This document shows, one piece after another, positions 35,401 through 43,899 of a stretch of DNA of 64,000 bases. Within the stretch, counting starts at the first letter, position 1, and every line of letters starts with the position of its first letter. The stretch covers positions 1 to 64,000 of the forward strand of contig NZ_JACCDF010000007.1 of the NCBI RefSeq assembly GCF_013415105.1. The letters are read 5' to 3'. The translations under genes and the position numbers were made by a program. This stretch comes from Vreelandella salicampi. Its GTDB lineage: Bacteria > Pseudomonadota > Gammaproteobacteria > Pseudomonadales > Halomonadaceae. The notes beneath the pieces were generated by a model. The model was not told the origin of the DNA. It did not search any database and saw only the letters and a program-made list of their open reading frames with translations.

Positions 35401-36455
35401 TGCTCGGCGTTGGAAAGCCGCGCGTACAACGGTAAAATCTCGGTGCCTTTGAGGTCAGCGCGACGCAGCGTATCGGCGGTTTCGCGAATTTCCCGTTCGC
35501 CGGGCAAAAAGATAAGCACATCGCGCGGGCCGTGCAGCCAACCTTTGACGCGCTCAATCTGCTCGATTTCCTCCACCGCGTGGAGGATCCCTTCCTGCAG
35601 CGTGCGGTCTTCTTCATCCTCGCCTTCGCGCACCAGCGGCCGGTAGTGCACCTCGACGGGGTAAGTGCGCCCGGTGACTTCCACCACCGGGGCGGGCGTT
35701 TTCGCCGTGCCAAAGTGGGCAGCAAAGCGATCCACGTCGATAGTCGCCGAGGTAATGATAATTTTGAGATCGGGCCGCTTGGGCAGCAAGCGTTTGAGAT
35801 AACCGAGCAGAAAATCAATATTGAGGCTACGTTCGTGCGCCTCGTCGATAATGATCGTATCATAGCGCAGCAGCAGCGGGTCGTGCTGGGTTTCGGCCAG
35901 CAGAATACCGTCGGTCATCAGCTTGACCAGAGTGGATTGGCTGCTCTGGTCAGTGAAGCGCACCTGATACCCCACCTGCTCACCCAGCGGCACTTCAAGC
36001 TCTTCGGCGAGACGAGTGGCGACGCTGCGCGCGGCCAGCCGCCGTGGTTGGGTGTGGCCAATCAGCCCGCGCCGACCACGGCCCAGCTCCAAACAAATTT
36101 TCGGCAGCTGCGTGGTTTTCCCCGAGCCGGTTTCGCCAGCCACAACCACGACTTGGTGATCACGCAGGGCATCAAGGATATCCTCGCGGCGCTCCACCAC
36201 GGGCAGTTCAGCGGGGTAGTTGAGCGTGACGCGCTGATGCTTACGCTGCTCGATCACGCCTTGCGCCCGCGCCACTTCCTGCTCGACGTTATTCAGCCCG
36301 CGATCAATAGGCTTTTGCTCACGCAGGCGGCGTTTAAGCCCGGCTAAGCGCTTATTCAGCGCTTCGGCATCGCGGTGCATTAACGTGGAAGTCGCTTGAT
36401 ACAAACGCTCAAGGCGCTTGTCATCGCTCTGGGGTAAAGGCGTGTCAGTGGTCAC
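32469..36455 (-). CDS. hrpA: ATP-dependent RNA helicase HrpA
   Basis: DEAH-box helicase of 1328 residues, close to E. coli HrpA (1300). Walker A GETGSGKTT (residues 107-115), DEAH motif (IIIDEAHERS, near 205), SATID (motif III) and QRKGRCGR (motif VI), followed by the HA2/ratchet region, OB fold and the long HrpA-specific C-terminal domain. It acts on RNA and rescues collided ribosomes in E. coli. Starts with GTG, preceded by TAGGAAT. Stands alone between the KAS III gene and fadD, same strand. Confidence 0.96.
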   Translation of the reverse strand: MTTDTPLPQSDDKRLERLYQATSTLMHRDAEALNKRLAGLKRRLREQKPIDRGLNNVEQEVARAQGVIEQRKHQRVTLNYPAELPVVERREDILDALRDHQVVVVAGETGSGKTTQLPKICLELGRGRRGLIGHTQPRRLAARSVATRLAEELEVPLGEQVGYQVRFTDQSSQSTLVKLMTDGILLAETQHDPLLLRYDTIIIDEAHERSLNIDFLLGYLKRLLPKRPDLKIIITSATIDVDRFAAHFGTAKTPAPVVEVTGRTYPVEVHYRPLVREGEDEEDRTLQEGILHAVEEIEQIERVKGWLHGPRDVLIFLPGEREIRETADTLRRADLKGTEILPLYARLSNAEQNRVFAPHKGRRIVLATNVAETSLTVPGIRYVIDPGLVRISRYSYRAKIQRLPVEPVSQASANQRKGRCGRIAEGVCIRLYDEDDFLSRPEFTDPEIQRTNLASVILSMLALKLGEIEDFPFVDPPDSRFVKDGFRLLFELGAVSEAQRLTKLGRKLARLPIDPRLARMVLEGAERGSLRDVLVVVSALAIQDPRDRPADKRQAADQAHQRWHDPDSDFVALLNLWHGVENAREALSNNQLRRWCREHYINYLRVREWHDTFRQLRQLLRDMDIDVPAPLPSDPEQSEEQARQVRRKTSGKLHQSLLSGLLSNLGLLTENREYLGARNRKFMIHPGSGLAKKSPKWVMAFELVETSRLFARTVAKIDPTWIEPQAQHLVKRSYSDPHWEMKRAQVVAKEQVTLFGLPIVTGRRVHYGPIDPEESRELFIRRALVEGEFRTQGEFFAHNRALIDEVTDLEDRARKRDILIDEETLFAFYDERIPTDIVNGKGFEHWRKQVERDDPNALKLDLETLKARDAKEITKTQYPDHLTLGGVSYPLSYHFAPGAEDDGVTITVPAAMLPQLPVHALEWLVPGLLREKCIALMKSLPKSIRRQVVPIPDWVDAALETLVPDERPLTEALGEFIRRRTGIRVHPDDWRVDQLEPHLIMNVRVVNHAGEVLGQGRDARALEKRFEEAASAGAQALAAQASTAPPVAELPDKPLPESKVTEQAGIRVEAYPALVSENDQFNVALFDHPAKAEAAHRDGVARLAMAKCPDQVKAIKRLRGVETCALLFAKVGSKQALIDDLVRATFTQVVAVDPLPRASAELSSRLEDCRDGLVPHAEVLLAQADAALKAHLDVSKQLKGELNFALALTYSDIKAQMQRLVYPGFIRDAGEWLAEYPRYMQAALIRLEKAPRERGRDQLLMSEVQALEARWDARRESQRRGNVEDPALVAFGWWLQELRVSLFAQQLGTKMPVSVKRLEKHWQAITDA

Positions 36456-36494
36456 AATCGGCGTTGATTCCTATCCGGTCTCATAAACAACACA

Positions 36495-36514
36495 GCCCGC
36501 TCATTTGAGCGGGC
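36495..36514 (-). terminator. Hairpin after fadD
   Basis: GCCCGCTC-AAAT-GAGCGGGC (minus strand) is a perfect 8-bp GC-rich stem, 39 bp past the fadD stop, followed by TGTGTTGTTT. Probable terminator. Confidence 0.6.
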
Positions 36515-36552
36515 CATCATAGTGTAACGCTTTCGCTTGGTTCGCGGCTAAC

Positions 36553-38238
36553 CTAGCGTGATGCGCTATCTTCATCGCGCAGCTGACGACGCAGCACCTT
36601 GCCCACGTTGGTTTTGGGCAATTCATCGCGAAATTCAACGTATTTCGGCACTTTATAGCCCGTCAGCTCTTTTTTGCACCAGTCACGCAGCATTTTCGTA
36701 TCGAGCTGGTCATTTTTGGCCACTACGTAGAGTTTAATCGCCTCTCCGCTGGTTTCATCTGCAATGCCGACGGCCGCGCTCTCCAAGACATCCGGGTGCG
36801 CCGCGACGACATCTTCGACCTCGTTGGGGTAGACGTTAAAGCCCGAGACCAGAATCATATCCTTCTTGCGATCAACAATGCGGATATAGCCATCTTCTTG
36901 CAACACGGCGATGTCGCCGGTGTGGAACCAGCCATCGGCGTCAATCGCGTGGCGGGTTTCTTCTTCGCGCTGCCAATAGCCTTTCATCACCTGCGGGCCT
37001 TTCACGCACAACTCACCCGACTCACCGAGGGGTAAGTCGTTACCGTCAACGTCTACCGCCTTCACTTCAGTGCCCGCCACTGGCTTGCCGATGCTACCCA
37101 GCTGGATGCCATCACTGGGGTTGAAGCTCACAATTGGCGAGGTTTCGGTCAGGCCGTAACCTTCCGCCACGGGGCAGCCTGTTACCTCTTCCCAGCGTTT
37201 GGCTGCGGTTTTGGTCAGCGCCATGCCACCCGAAATCGTGAGGTGCAGCTTGGAGAAATTCAACTGCTTGAAATCTTCGCGGTTGCACAGTGCGTTAAAC
37301 AGCGTGTTTAAGCCGATAAACCCGGTAAACGGCAGATTTTTCAGCTCTTTAACAAAGCTATCTAAATCACGCGGATTGGTAATTAGCAGCGAGTGGTTGC
37401 CGGTTTCCATTAAAAACAGGCAGTTAACTGTAAAGGTATAGATGTGATAAACCGGCAGCGGTGCAACGACCAGCTCCTCGCCGTCGGTTAAATTACCACC
37501 AATCGCCGCACGCGCCTGCAGCATGTTCGCTACAAGGTTGCGGTGCGTCAGCATCGCGCCTTTGGGCATACCGGTGGTCCCGCCGGTGTACTGCAGGGCG
37601 ACGAGATCCTCCTGGTCGCGATGGACATCTTGATGCTCAAGCGATGCGCCTTTTTTTAGCGCCTCACGAAAACCCAGCGCGCTAGGCAGCGAGTACGACG
37701 GCACCATTTTCTTCACGTGCTTCACCACGGCATTCACCAGCCAGCGTTTGGGTGCGCGGTGAAGATCGCCAAGCTCGGTGACCAACACGTGTTTAATGTC
37801 GGTTTTATCCAGTACGTGCTCTAGTTTGTCGGCCATGTTGGCCAGAATCACAATCGCTTTGGCATTGGAATCTTTGAACTGGTGCGCCATTTCCCGCTCG
37901 GTGTAAAGCGGGTTGGTGTTCACCACGACAAGGCCGGCACGCAGCGCGCCAAATACCGCCACCGGGAACTGCAACACGTTAGGCAGCTGGATGGCGATAC
38001 GATCCCCTGGCTCAAGGTCAGTTTCGTGTTGAAGCCAAGCGGCAAAATCCCCTGATAGGCGGTCAAGATCGGCAAAACTTAGCGTCTGCCCCATGCAGGT
38101 AAAAGCCGGCTTGGAGGAAAAACGTTCCACGGCGGCGTGAAACACATCCGTCACTGAGTCGTAATGCGCTAGCCCTTCAAGTGGCGGCCCGTGAAGAACG
38201 CCCTCTTGGTTAACGGGTGTATTGGCGTGCTCGCTCAT
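36553..38238 (-). CDS. fadD: Long-chain fatty-acid--CoA ligase
   Basis: ANL-family ligase of 561 residues that activates imported fatty acids. P-loop YTGGTTGMPKGAML, YGLTETSP, WFHTGDIA, the FACS signature region (VDRKKDMILVSGFNVYPNEVE) and C-terminal PKTNVGKVLRR with the catalytic lysine are all present. The start is the ATG after GGAG; TTG and CTG codons just before it are open but not needed. A PsrA-like sequence and a 16-bp palindrome lie upstream. This is the canonical FadD, in contrast to the AcsA-like synthetase at the start of the window. Confidence 0.94.
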   Translation of the reverse strand: MSEHANTPVNQEGVLHGPPLEGLAHYDSVTDVFHAAVERFSSKPAFTCMGQTLSFADLDRLSGDFAAWLQHETDLEPGDRIAIQLPNVLQFPVAVFGALRAGLVVVNTNPLYTEREMAHQFKDSNAKAIVILANMADKLEHVLDKTDIKHVLVTELGDLHRAPKRWLVNAVVKHVKKMVPSYSLPSALGFREALKKGASLEHQDVHRDQEDLVALQYTGGTTGMPKGAMLTHRNLVANMLQARAAIGGNLTDGEELVVAPLPVYHIYTFTVNCLFLMETGNHSLLITNPRDLDSFVKELKNLPFTGFIGLNTLFNALCNREDFKQLNFSKLHLTISGGMALTKTAAKRWEEVTGCPVAEGYGLTETSPIVSFNPSDGIQLGSIGKPVAGTEVKAVDVDGNDLPLGESGELCVKGPQVMKGYWQREEETRHAIDADGWFHTGDIAVLQEDGYIRIVDRKKDMILVSGFNVYPNEVEDVVAAHPDVLESAAVGIADETSGEAIKLYVVAKNDQLDTKMLRDWCKKELTGYKVPKYVEFRDELPKTNVGKVLRRQLRDEDSASR

Positions 38239-38316
38239 CAGCAATCTCCGCTATTGGGGTCGATACTGGCACCGACCTTATTGTTTTTCATCAACACTGG
38301 CGATAAACGATATACG

Positions 38317-38332
38317 ACTCTATCAATAGAGT
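38317..38332. promoter_or_regulatory. 16-bp palindrome upstream of fadD
   Basis: ACTCTAT-CA-ATAGAGT is a perfect 7-bp inverted repeat about 80-95 bp before the fadD ATG. It could be an operator or the 3' hairpin of the upstream glutamine amidotransferase gene, though it lacks GC content for a terminator. Confidence 0.4.
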
Positions 38333-38345
38333 AAAACGATCGATT

Positions 38346-38359
38346 GAAACTTTTGTTTT
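38346..38359. promoter_or_regulatory. PsrA-like box upstream of fadD
   Basis: GAAAC-TTTT-GTTTT matches the GAAAC-N4-GTTTC PsrA box at all but the last base. It is about 110 bp before fadD. Together with the perfect box at the acyl-CoA dehydrogenase it suggests a shared beta-oxidation regulon. Confidence 0.4.
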
Positions 38360-38370
38360 ATTCTTATCCT

Positions 38371-39153
38371 TTATTCAGCGCTAAAACGGGCTTGAATTTC
38401 GCCCTCCTTCCACACTAAAAGCTCGCCGGGCGCCATGTGTTGCCAGGTTTCATTGTGCGTGAGCGGTTCAGTCGCAATCACCGAGACGATATCGTTGGGG
38501 GTGGTGTGTTCAACAAAATTCACCGTGAGCTCCGCATCAGAGAGCTCCGCCTCGCCAAAGGGTGCACGGCGGGTGATGTGCGCCAGTTTCGTCGAGCAGT
38601 AGGTGTATAAATACACGCCATCGGAGAGGAGTAAATTAAAGACACCCAGCCCGCGTAGACGTTCACACAAGACATGAAGATGCTGCCACAAACGCGCGGC
38701 ATTTGACGGCGGCTCGGGGAATGCGCGGCGTAGCTCGCCCATTAAAAAGCAAAACGCATGCTCGCTATCGGTGGAACCCACCGGCGTGTAAGTCCCCAGC
38801 GGCAAGCCTTCCCAGTCGTTAAGCTGGCCGTTGTGGGCATAGCACCAAGGGCGGCCCCACATCTCACGGGTAAACGGGTGTGTATTGGCCAAGCGCACAC
38901 CGCCCACATTGGCTTGGCGAATGTGGCTGATCACCACGTTGGATTTAATTGGGTAGTCGCAAATCAGCCGGGCGATGGGAGAATCCACCGAGGGGTGCGG
39001 ATCGCGAAATTCGCGATAGCCGCCCTCTTCATAAAATGCAATGCCCCAGCCATCGCGGTGCGGGCCGGTGCCGCCACCGCGGTGCAAAAAACCGGCAAAA
39101 CTAAAGCAAATATCAGTCGGCACATTGGCGCTCATGCCCAAAAGTTCACACAT
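38371..39153 (-). CDS. Class II glutamine amidotransferase, YafJ-like
   Basis: Ntn-hydrolase of 260 residues with the nucleophilic cysteine at position 2 (MCELLGMS), the HRGGGTGPHRDGWGIAFY block and HNGQL. YafJ-type proteins are putative glutamine amidotransferases without a fused synthase domain; their acceptor is not established. It lies 20 bp downstream of a small membrane-protein gene on the same strand. Confidence 0.9.
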   Translation of the reverse strand: MCELLGMSANVPTDICFSFAGFLHRGGGTGPHRDGWGIAFYEEGGYREFRDPHPSVDSPIARLICDYPIKSNVVISHIRQANVGGVRLANTHPFTREMWGRPWCYAHNGQLNDWEGLPLGTYTPVGSTDSEHAFCFLMGELRRAFPEPPSNAARLWQHLHVLCERLRGLGVFNLLLSDGVYLYTYCSTKLAHITRRAPFGEAELSDAELTVNFVEHTTPNDIVSVIATEPLTHNETWQHMAPGELLVWKEGEIQARFSAE

Positions 39154-39173
39154 CCTGCCACTCCTTTGGCGCG

Positions 39174-39614
39174 TTAGAGCATCGGTTCGCGACGCGGCGT
39201 TGCCCGGCGCGGCGTCGCTTGAGGCTCATCAGGTGCGCCTTGATTGTCTGTCTCCTCACGCACGCTTGCCGCCGGGCGACGCCACCACCAAAGCGCCACG
39301 CCGACTAACGCGCCGAGCACCACGCCGAGTACAAGCCACATTAAGCCTGCGCGAAGCGCGCTGGCGTTGCTTTCCATAACGCCGACGGCCGCGACCATCG
39401 CCGACGGCGCCCAACCGGTGTAAAACTCGCCCTCTTCCACTAGCGGCAAACGAAAACGCGCCGGCGCCCACATAGCGCCGGCGATTCCCCAGGTCAACAC
39501 TAAGCGCGGTAAGCGCGGCAATAGCGCCAACGCGAAGTAAACGGCCACTAACACCAACAGCGAAACGCCATAATAGGTCAACCAAAGCAGTGACATTGAA
39601 TCAGCAAACAGCAT
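39174..39614 (-). CDS. Small membrane protein of unknown function
   Basis: A 146-residue protein I do not recognise. Hydrophobic segments at about residues 8-34 and 88-111, a short hydrophobic stretch at 37-50, and a basic, proline-rich tail (PRRATPRREPML end). No catalytic motif. The first ATG has GAGGG four bases upstream; a later ATG (six codons in) has none. It precedes the YafJ-like gene by 20 bp, so the two likely share a transcript, and diverges from oligopeptidase B. Confidence 0.7.
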   Translation of the reverse strand: MLFADSMSLLWLTYYGVSLLVLVAVYFALALLPRLPRLVLTWGIAGAMWAPARFRLPLVEEGEFYTGWAPSAMVAAVGVMESNASALRAGLMWLVLGVVLGALVGVALWWWRRPAASVREETDNQGAPDEPQATPRRATPRREPML

Positions 39615-39685
39615 AATACCCTCACACGATACGTTTCACGCGGGCCAACAGGCCCGACACTCATTTTGTTAATGGTACCTATCAA

Positions 39686-41815
39686 TTGAGCAAAGCACAG
39701 CCAAGCAACGCAAGCCATTCGCCTGTCACACGCTATTTTCGTGCCAATGATCCGCACTGGCACTGGCTAGAAGACGCCGACGCGCCCGAAGTACGTGCGT
39801 TTCTAGAGGCGGCCAACGCGCAGCACGCGGCGTGGTTTACGCCGCTTGAGCCGCTAGCCAACTCTCTCTATGACGGCCATCTGGCGCGCCGAGAGCTTGC
39901 CATCACCGGTCTTGAGACCGCGCTTGACCACTTTACGTTCTACAGCGAAACCGGCGCTGCCGATGACTACCCCCGCTGGTGGCGCTACCCCAACGGCCAA
40001 CCGACCCAGCGTGAGTGCTTTTTTGATCTGCCCAAGCGCGCCGCGGGGCATGATTTTTTCGACATTGGCGATATGGCGCTGCCCCCCGATGAGCAGTGGC
40101 TCGCCTGGACGGAAGACACCCAAGGCGATGAGCGTTTTGCCCTGTGGCTCAAACGCCTGCCCGACGGGGAGCCGCAGCGCCTGCTCGACGATATCGGCCC
40201 GAGCTTGTGCTGGGCAGAGGATCAAACCGCGCACGGCGCCACGCTACTTTTCACCCGTTTTGATGCGACCCAGCGCCCGGATAGCATTTGGCGGCTGCCG
40301 CTTTCCTGGCGCGATGGCACCATTTCTTCTGACACGCCGGCACGCATGTTTTTGGAGTCGGATGCTGAGTTCTGGGTGGGCATTGGTAAAACGCGATCAA
40401 AGGCGTGGCTATTGATCGAATCCGCCTCCAAAGACACCAGCGAGATTCACGCGCTCCCGGCCCAGGCGCCGGAGGCAACACTTGAGTGCCTACACCCGCG
40501 AAATCCCGGTGTCGAGGCAAGCATCGAGCATCGTCCTGGCGCTTTCTACCGCTTGCATAATCAAGCTGGGCCGCATTTTCAGCTTGATGCTATCAGTGAA
40601 GCGCACGCATTGGCGGGTCGCGCCGACGCCCACAACGCTTGGCAAACGCTGCTCGCCCACCGCCAAGATGCGACGTTGGAAGGCGTCGATGCGTTCGCCT
40701 GGGGGTTAGTCGTTGCCGAACGTGACCACCAAGACGCGCAGGTGTACTTGCGCCGGCTCGTTCTGCATGACGCGCCGAGTGAAACGCCCCTGATTACGCT
40801 GGATGAGCACTTGGCACTCCCCGAAACACCCTGCTCGCAGCTTCTTGAGGACGCCCCTCATTTTGCCACCACGACGCTTCGCCTGCGCGAAGAGTCGTTT
40901 ACTCAGCCACCTCGCTGGGTGGAGTTGGATTTACCCACTGGCGAGCGCCGTGTGGTCAAAACGCAGCCGCTTTACGGCGATCTTCAGCCCGAACAGCTTG
41001 TAAGCCGGCAAATTTGGGCACAAAGCGCCGACGGCGAGCAGGTACCGGTATCTATCGTCATGCGCGCGGACCTCGCCAACCGGGTCGAAAATGGGCAGCC
41101 ACTGCCGACGCTGCTTTATGGCTATGGGGCTTACGGCGAGCCACTCGACCCGTGGTTTTCGATTGCACGGCTGGAACTTCTCGCCCGCGGTGTCGCCTTT
41201 GCTGTAGCGCACGTGCGCGGCGGCGGTGAACGTGGCGAACCGTGGTATTTAAACGGCAAAATGGCGCATAAAGAGAATAGCTTTCACGACTTTCTCGCCG
41301 CCCGCGATGCCCTAGTTGAACGTGGTATCAGTGATGCACGCCGCATCGTCGCAGTAGGGGCTAGCGCCGGCGGCATGCTGATTGGCACCTGTATCAACCG
41401 CGCCCCGAACGCCTTTTGCGCGGCGGTGTTAGACGTGCCGTTTCTCGACGTGCTGCGCACCATGCAGAACCCGGATCTGCCGCTCACGACGGCCGAGTAC
41501 AGCGAATGGGGCAACCCGGAAGACCCCGACGTCGCCACGCGCATGGCTGCCTACTCGCCGCTGGATAACGTCACCGCGCAAACCTACCCCGCACTTTGGA
41601 TCGAAGGAAACTGGTTTGATACGCGGGTCGGCTACTGGGAGCCGGCAAAATTTTACGCCCGCGTGAGCCAATGCCAGCAAGGCGACGCCCCTATTTTGCT
41701 GCATACCGATATGGACAGCGGCCACGGCGGTGCTTCAGGCCGGTTTAAAGCGTGGCGCGATGCCGCACGTCAGGATGCATTTATCCTCTGGGCGCTAGGG
41801 ATAACATCGCGTTGA
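39686..41815 (+). CDS. ptrB: Oligopeptidase B (S9A serine peptidase)
   Basis: Cytoplasmic peptidase of 709 residues that cleaves small peptides after Arg or Lys. N-terminal seven-bladed propeller (about 75-430) and C-terminal alpha/beta hydrolase domain. Catalytic serine in VGASAGGML (Ser560), histidine in DSGHGGASG near 680, and YGYGAYGEP plus HVRGGGERG characteristic of family S9A. The start is TTG with no clear ribosome site; no in-frame ATG exists near the expected N-terminus. Its 3' end overlaps the convergent bphO gene by 35 bp. Confidence 0.92.
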   Translation: MSKAQPSNASHSPVTRYFRANDPHWHWLEDADAPEVRAFLEAANAQHAAWFTPLEPLANSLYDGHLARRELAITGLETALDHFTFYSETGAADDYPRWWRYPNGQPTQRECFFDLPKRAAGHDFFDIGDMALPPDEQWLAWTEDTQGDERFALWLKRLPDGEPQRLLDDIGPSLCWAEDQTAHGATLLFTRFDATQRPDSIWRLPLSWRDGTISSDTPARMFLESDAEFWVGIGKTRSKAWLLIESASKDTSEIHALPAQAPEATLECLHPRNPGVEASIEHRPGAFYRLHNQAGPHFQLDAISEAHALAGRADAHNAWQTLLAHRQDATLEGVDAFAWGLVVAERDHQDAQVYLRRLVLHDAPSETPLITLDEHLALPETPCSQLLEDAPHFATTTLRLREESFTQPPRWVELDLPTGERRVVKTQPLYGDLQPEQLVSRQIWAQSADGEQVPVSIVMRADLANRVENGQPLPTLLYGYGAYGEPLDPWFSIARLELLARGVAFAVAHVRGGGERGEPWYLNGKMAHKENSFHDFLAARDALVERGISDARRIVAVGASAGGMLIGTCINRAPNAFCAAVLDVPFLDVLRTMQNPDLPLTTAEYSEWGNPEDPDVATRMAAYSPLDNVTAQTYPALWIEGNWFDTRVGYWEPAKFYARVSQCQQGDAPILLHTDMDSGHGGASGRFKAWRDAARQDAFILWALGITSR

Positions 41816-42359
41816 AGGTTTCGAAGGTTTGCTGCGCGGCATTGCCCATTGAAGCCCACTCGCGAGGTGGGCATTCGGCAGCGGCAAAGCGCCAAAACGC
41901 CTGCCAGAAGCCATCGCCTAACGGGTGCGGCGCCGTAAAGAACCCCATCGGCGCGTCGTTACCCAAGCGCTGATGGACATGGTGGGCGATCATATCGCCG
42001 CCTAAACGCGAACCTTCAAGGACGTACAGCGCGCCCAAGGCACACGCTTTCGACGCTGGCATTGCTTCCGCTTGGGGTGGCGGCGTAGGGGCAGGGGCAA
42101 GCCCAAGGGCAATGAGATCCGCCGCTAATAACGGGCCTCGTGGTACCAGCGGGTAAGCTAGCTCAAAGGCTTCAAGCGCTTTTGCTACCCAATGTTCAAG
42201 CCAGTTCACCGCCGGGTAAAGCGCGGCTAACGCACGACCATAGTCGGCAAGATCAAGCTCGGCCTGCATCAACGGCTTGAGCCTTGGGTGCTGATCAACG
42301 CGATGGTGCGCTTGGCGCGTGTAACGTTTGAGAAAACGCGCAAGTTCATCTGCTTCCAC
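41781..42359 (-). CDS. bphO: Biliverdin-producing heme oxygenase BphO
   Basis: Soluble helical enzyme of 192 residues that opens heme to biliverdin IXalpha, the chromophore of the phytochrome encoded directly upstream. The proximal histidine is in RQAHHRV (His18 or His19), and LGALYVLEGSRLGG is the distal-helix signature. The GTG start lies inside the last codons of bphP with AGAAGA upstream, a 14-bp overlap that implies coupled synthesis of chromophore enzyme and apoprotein. The 3' end runs 35 bp into ptrB on the other strand. Confidence 0.93.
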   Translation of the reverse strand: MEADELARFLKRYTRQAHHRVDQHPRLKPLMQAELDLADYGRALAALYPAVNWLEHWVAKALEAFELAYPLVPRGPLLAADLIALGLAPAPTPPPQAEAMPASKACALGALYVLEGSRLGGDMIAHHVHQRLGNDAPMGFFTAPHPLGDGFWQAFWRFAAAECPPREWASMGNAAQQTFETFNAMLSLAPRG

Positions 42360-43845
42360 TGGCAGTCTTCTCTTCGGGTAGGGTTTTGGCTTTCTGTAGC
42401 AGGGCGCGCAGCTTAAGGAGGTAAAGCCGAGCGCTAGGCGACCAGGGACGACTATGTCCAAAGCGCTGCTCTACCCAGGCCTCAAAGGAGCGCCTTGGCG
42501 CAATGCCCCGCCCATCTTGACGATAATCCACCGGCTTATCCGGGCTGCCGCCCCAGGTCACTTGGTAAAGCGTCTCTTCGCGGCACAGGTAAAGCTCGGC
42601 GGTGTGGTGCGGGTCAAGGGCAAGATCGCGTACCACAGCCACACCGGCGACGGCCGTTAGAGGGAGGCCAGGGCAATCGTGGGCGAGTTGCTCGCTTATC
42701 CATACAGAGCGGTCATCCTGGCCGACCTGCGCCTTTAGCGCGGCAAGAGCCTCCATCGACAGCACACTGCCTTGAGTGTAGTGCGTGTCGCCGATTGTCA
42801 GCACTGCACCGTCGGCTTGAAAGGTATACAACAACCACTGGCTTAGTTCCGGCCAAGCAGCTTCCAGGGAGCCATGGCGCATCATCACGGCCTGCGCCTG
42901 TCCAAAACGGTGCTGCAAACCATCAAACACCTGCAAACGCCGGCGCGCTTTGTAATCGCGTAGACGCAGATTAAAGGCGTTAACTTCGGCGTGCATGGCG
43001 CTCAGTTGGCTAACAGTCAACTGGCGCGGCGTTGCTGCGTGACACGAAATCAGCGCGTCGAGTTCGCCTCCCAGAACAATCGGCAGTGATACGGCCGCGC
43101 TTACGCCCATATTGGTCATGTACTCCACGTGAATCGGCGAGGCGCTGCGTAAATCTACCCATGAGAGATTAGGTACAGCACCCTCTTCGCGGCTGACAAT
43201 CGCCACCGGTTCTGCCTTGCCGTGGGGAATGGTGCGCCACGGGTTTTGTAGGTAAAGCTCGCGCGCGATTTGCGGAATGTCACTCGCCGGAAAGCGTAAC
43301 CCCAAGTAGCACCCCATGCCCGCCTCACGCCCCACTTCGGCCGTTACTTCACCATCACCCTCGGGCAGAAAGCGGTAGTAAAGCACACGATCAAAGCCGC
43401 TCATCTCTTGTAGCGTCTGCAGTAGCTGTTCGCACTGTTTGGCAAGCTCGGCTTTGTCTTCGGGTAGCGGCTGCGACGTTACCGGCGCCATCAGCGGGCG
43501 TGCGTGCGCTGTGACCGGGTAAAGCTCAAAGAGACGCTGCTCGCCGTTGTCGCTGACGACGACATCAAACTCTTGTTCGGCCAAATGGCACTGACCAACA
43601 TAGCGCTCACCACGGTTAAGGCTCGCCGCACTGGCGTCAACCTCATGCAAGAAATGCGGCAGCGCCTGCCCAAGTAAAAACGCCGGCGTGGCATTTTCGC
43701 CCAACCAATCCGCGACATTGGCAGACACGTGGGAAACAAGCCCTTGGCGATCACACACCAACAGCACGCCATGGGGCTGGATGGCACCGGAGAGGTGCAA
43801 CTTCTCTTGCTCGCATTGCGCAATAAAGCCAGGACTATAAACCAT
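42346..43845 (-). CDS. bphP: Bacteriophytochrome photosensory core without output domain
   Basis: Red/far-red photoreceptor of 499 residues made of PAS (about 1-120), GAF (about 135-310) and PHY (about 320-495). Biliverdin attachment cysteine near the N-terminus (Cys11, AQCEQEK), the SGAIQPHG block, PASDIP (residues 186-191) and the PHY tongue motif PRRSF (450-454) are all present. The protein stops about 45 residues after the tongue, so no histidine kinase, GGDEF or other transmitter is attached. The ATG after GGAG is used; an upstream GTG is also open. It follows the CheB-CheR-GGDEF-EAL gene by 54 bp and overlaps bphO. Its output must be passed to another protein. Confidence 0.93.
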   Translation of the reverse strand: MVYSPGFIAQCEQEKLHLSGAIQPHGVLLVCDRQGLVSHVSANVADWLGENATPAFLLGQALPHFLHEVDASAASLNRGERYVGQCHLAEQEFDVVVSDNGEQRLFELYPVTAHARPLMAPVTSQPLPEDKAELAKQCEQLLQTLQEMSGFDRVLYYRFLPEGDGEVTAEVGREAGMGCYLGLRFPASDIPQIARELYLQNPWRTIPHGKAEPVAIVSREEGAVPNLSWVDLRSASPIHVEYMTNMGVSAAVSLPIVLGGELDALISCHAATPRQLTVSQLSAMHAEVNAFNLRLRDYKARRRLQVFDGLQHRFGQAQAVMMRHGSLEAAWPELSQWLLYTFQADGAVLTIGDTHYTQGSVLSMEALAALKAQVGQDDRSVWISEQLAHDCPGLPLTAVAGVAVVRDLALDPHHTAELYLCREETLYQVTWGGSPDKPVDYRQDGRGIAPRRSFEAWVEQRFGHSRPWSPSARLYLLKLRALLQKAKTLPEEKTASGSR

Positions 43846-43899
43846 CAATAACACTCCGTTGTGTTGCACCCCTACCCGGTTGCCGTTAGCCGCTCGTCT

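Noticed and set aside
35087-35863. A 258-codon frame on the hrpA strand in another phase
   Set aside because: Low-complexity Arg/Pro-rich translation, no ribosome site, fully inside hrpA.
35532-36347. A 271-codon open frame antisense to hrpA
   Set aside because: It lies wholly opposite the conserved Walker A and DEAH part of hrpA, matches no family, and is explained by the GC-rich codon pattern of the real gene.
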